Of a stretch of DNA of 7,844 bases, positions 5,743 to 7,844 are shown one piece after another. The notes beneath the pieces are model-generated. The model did not search any database and was not told the origin of the DNA. It saw only the letters and a list, made by a program, of their open reading frames with translations. The first letter of the stretch is position 1; every line of letters starts with the position of its first letter. The DNA comes from an uncultured Phycisphaerae bacterium (GTDB lineage Bacteria; Planctomycetota; Phycisphaerae; Phycisphaerales; SM1A02), in NCBI GenBank assembly GCA_913046275.1, contig CAJWSE010000049.1:1-7844 (forward strand). Reading direction: 5' to 3'. The translations under genes were made by a program, and so were the position numbers.

Positions 5743-7356
5743 ATGACCGCAAAACAAATGAAATATGACAATGCTGCACACGAAGAGTTTCGTGAGGGTA
5801 TTGAGCGAATGGCAAAAGCAGTTGGCCTCACAATGGGTCCCGCTGGCCGGAATGTTGTTGTCCAAAAATCCTATGGTGGTCCAGCCGTAACCAAGGATGG
5901 CGTCTCTGTGGCAAAAGAAATTGAACTGCCCGAATCATTCCAAAACATGGGTGCAAGGATGGTGCATCAGGTTGCAAAAAACACAGCAGATATTGCAGGA
6001 GATGGCACAACTTCAGCGACAATTCTTGCTGATGCTATTTTTAGAAATGGCTTGCGACATGTTACCGTTGGTGCAAACCCAGTAACAGTGCAGCGTGGCA
6101 TTTCTGATGCTGCAAAAGTTGCAACTGATGCCGTGAATGCCTCATCAAAACCTTGTAAGGGCAAGGAGGATCTCCTTAAAGTTGCGATGGTTTCTTCTAA
6201 TCATGATGAAGTGATTGGGAATATTATTGCTGAAGCGATTCATAAAGTAGGAGGCGATGGTGTTGTGGAAGTTGAAGAAGGCAAAACTGCAGAAACAACA
6301 TTGGAATATGTTGAAGGTATGGCCTTTGACAAGGGTTATTTGAGCCCTTATTTCATGACTGACCCAAAGACCGCAGAATGTGTTTTGGAAGATTGCAATA
6401 TCTTGATTTACGAGAAGAAAATTTCAAATCTTGCGGACCTTCTTCCTCTATTGAATAAAGCCGTTACTTCCAGTAAGCCACTGTTGCTTATTGCCGAAGA
6501 TATTGAGAATGAAGCCCTCGCAGCTTTGGTTATTAATCGTTTACGGGGTGCACTGAATATTTGCGCCGTAAAGGCGCCAGGTTTTGGTGATAGGCGGAAA
6601 GCAATGCTTGCCGATATTGCAGCGCTGACGGGGGGAGTTTTCTTTTCAGAGGATCTTGGTCGTAATCTCGAAGATGTAGAGATGAATGAGCTTGGCTCGG
6701 CTAAGCGGATTGTTGTAACTAAAGATGGCACAACCATCGTTCGCGGTGGTGGAAAAAAATCAGATATCACTGCGCGAGTGAACCAAATAAATGCTCAAAT
6801 TGAGCGGTCTACAAGTGATTATGATAAAGAAAAGTTGCAAGAGCGTTTGGCGAAGCTTACTGGCGGTGTAGCTGTAATCCAAGTTGGTGGAACAAGCGAA
6901 GTAGAAATGAAAGAACGCAAAGACCGCGTCGATGATGCGCTTGCAGCAACTCGTGCAGCTGCGCGTGAAGGATATGTAGCTGGAGGTGGTGTCGCGTACT
7001 TACGTGCGATTGATGCAATTGACAAAAGTCGAAAAAGTGCGCGAGGTGATGCTAAATTTGGTTTTGATATTTTGGCCAGTGCTCTCGAGGCTCCCGCATC
7101 ATTAATTGCATCAAATAGTGGTGCTGACGGTGATGTTGTTGTTGAAAAAGTCAAAGAAGGTACAGGTGGTTATGGATACAACGCGACAACAGCAGTGTAT
7201 GAGGATTTAATTAAAGCAGGTATTATTGATCCTGCTTTAGTAGTTAGTACTGCAATACAAAACGCATCTTCTGTCGCTGGTTTGTTGCTTACAACAAACG
7301 TTGCGATTACAGACTTGAAGGATGATGAAGATCCTATTGAACAGGCTGTCTTCTAA
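5743..7356 (+). CDS. groEL: Chaperonin GroEL, copy 2 (no GGM tail)
   Basis: This second Hsp60 subunit has 537 aa and diverges clearly from copy 1. ATPase residues are kept: KDGVSV (51-56, D52), GDGTTSAT (86-93, D87) and D398 in VDDAL (396-400). The apical residues match E. coli numbering exactly: Y199, Y203 and F204 in GYLSPYF, L234 and L237 in LLPLL, then L259 and V263, with V264 replaced by Ile. This copy therefore looks fully able to bind substrate and GroES. Departures are VSSNHDE (150-156) in place of the near-universal ISAN segment, MGPAGRN (31-37) with Ala at position 34, S453 and D462 at the inter-ring R452/E461 positions, and an acidic end ([11 protein letters not shown]) with no Gly-Met tail. 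AGGAAGG (5727-5733) lies 9 nt before the ATG. groES ends 20 nt upstream and dnaJ begins 15 nt downstream. It is not a pseudogene: the frame is intact throughout. Confidence 0.96.
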   Translation: MTAKQMKYDNAAHEEFREGIERMAKAVGLTMGPAGRNVVVQKSYGGPAVTKDGVSVAKEIELPESFQNMGARMVHQVAKNTADIAGDGTTSATILADAIFRNGLRHVTVGANPVTVQRGISDAAKVATDAVNASSKPCKGKEDLLKVAMVSSNHDEVIGNIIAEAIHKVGGDGVVEVEEGKTAETTLEYVEGMAFDKGYLSPYFMTDPKTAECVLEDCNILIYEKKISNLADLLPLLNKAVTSSKPLLLIAEDIENEALAALVINRLRGALNICAVKAPGFGDRRKAMLADIAALTGGVFFSEDLGRNLEDVEMNELGSAKRIVVTKDGTTIVRGGGKKSDITARVNQINAQIERSTSDYDKEKLQERLAKLTGGVAVIQVGGTSEVEMKERKDRVDDALAATRAAAREGYVAGGGVAYLRAIDAIDKSRKSARGDAKFGFDILASALEAPASLIASNSGADGDVVVEKVKEGTGGYGYNATTAVYEDLIKAGIIDPALVVSTAIQNASSVAGLLLTTNVAITDLKDDEDPIEQAVF

Positions 7357-7371
7357 TTCAATCTCTTTAAT

Positions 7372-7844
7372 ATGACTGTAACTCGCTGTTATTATGAAGT
7401 ACTTGGTTTGACCCGCACTGCGGATGGCACAGAAATTAAACGTGCATATCGTCGGCTCGCGATGAAATATCACCCGGATCGTAATCAGGGTGATGGTGAT
7501 GCCGAACGCAATTTTAAAGAGTGCGCTGAAGCATATGAGGTACTTTCCGATAAACAAAAACGGCAAGTTTATGACCAATATGGGCATGATGGCCTGCGTG
7601 GTAGAGGTCATGCATCTCACGATTTTAATTCAATGAATGTAGATGATATTTTTTCTATGTTCAACGATATTCTTGGGGGTGGTCGGGGCGGATTTGGCGG
7701 GGGCCGTACAAGTTCTCGGCAACAACGTGGTTATGATTTGGAAACAGATGTTGAGGTGTCGCTGGTAGAAGTATTAACAGGAACTGAGCGTGAGGTGGAA
7801 TTTGATCGGCTTGCAGTTTGCGATATTTGCTTAGGAAGTGGCGG
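7372..7844 (+). CDS. dnaJ: Chaperone DnaJ, N-terminal part (runs off right edge)
   Basis: These are the first 157 codons of a type I Hsp40 co-chaperone, which delivers unfolded clients to DnaK and stimulates its ATPase. The J-domain spans about 5-70, starting CYYEVLGL (6-13) and containing the essential HPD triad (34-36) in KYHPDRN, then AYEVLSD (54-60) and YDQYGHDGL (67-75). A glycine-rich region follows (about 77-112) with the DIF motif at 92-94. The first zinc-binding repeat CDICLGSG begins at C150 (CxxCxGxG), so this is a full-type DnaJ rather than a J-domain-only protein; the other three repeats lie beyond the window. The ATG at 7372 starts just before the J-domain. No Shine-Dalgarno site is visible in the 15 nt after groEL copy 2, so translational coupling is likely. 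Neither dnaK nor grpE is in the window. Confidence 0.95.
   Translation, partial: MTVTRCYYEVLGLTRTADGTEIKRAYRRLAMKYHPDRNQGDGDAERNFKECAEAYEVLSDKQKRQVYDQYGHDGLRGRGHASHDFNSMNVDDIFSMFNDILGGGRGGFGGGRTSSRQQRGYDLETDVEVSLVEVLTGTEREVEFDRLAVCDICLGSG

Noticed and set aside
7237..7620. Minus-strand open frame of 127 codons across the groEL copy 2/dnaJ junction
   Set aside because: It lies entirely over two well-supported genes on the other strand and shows no recognisable protein features.

Overview
The window looks like chromosomal housekeeping DNA from an AT-rich bacterium, most probably a planctomycete of the Phycisphaerae type. The main clues are a membrane protein with a CxxC-x12-CPEC zinc ribbon of the planctomycete 'CxRCxYdLrgL..G.CPECG' style, a FolC with a GTVGKGST P-loop and a basic N-terminal tail, and a groEL-groES-groEL-dnaJ cluster. 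The taxonomic call is inferred from recalled sequence style and was not searched.

Layout. On the minus strand, positions 1-1773 hold folC (folylpolyglutamate/dihydrofolate synthase) followed after 27 nt by the first 107 codons of leuS (leucyl-tRNA synthetase), which runs off the left edge. A 200-bp divergent intergenic region (1774-1973) contains a good promoter for folC that would give an almost leaderless mRNA, and the Shine-Dalgarno site that fixes a TTG start for the plus-strand gene hpt (hypoxanthine/guanine phosphoribosyltransferase, 1974-2510). Next comes a 303-aa zinc-ribbon protein with six predicted membrane segments (2545-3456), which I cannot assign a function.

From 3457 to 3674 there is a 218-bp regulatory gap with a small hairpin, a candidate promoter, and a near-perfect inverted repeat that overlaps the promoter but does not match CIRCE. 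It precedes a chaperone cluster on the plus strand: groEL copy 1 (3675-5384, with a GGM-rich tail), groES (5432-5722), groEL copy 2 (5743-7356, no GGM tail) and dnaJ (7372 to the right edge, partial). Gaps of 47, 20 and 15 nt make one transcript likely.

The chaperone cluster is the most interesting part. The two GroEL proteins keep the ATPase aspartates but differ at positions matching E. coli apical-domain, hinge and inter-ring contact residues. Copy 1 has Asn in place of Tyr203 and an R/K pair where E. coli has the R452-E461 inter-ring bridge. Copy 2 has canonical apical residues but an S/D pair at the bridge, an altered ISAN hinge segment and no GGM tail. This suggests two specialised chaperonins sharing one GroES, possibly with non-standard ring assembly. 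No mobile element, CRISPR array, tRNA or rRNA was seen.
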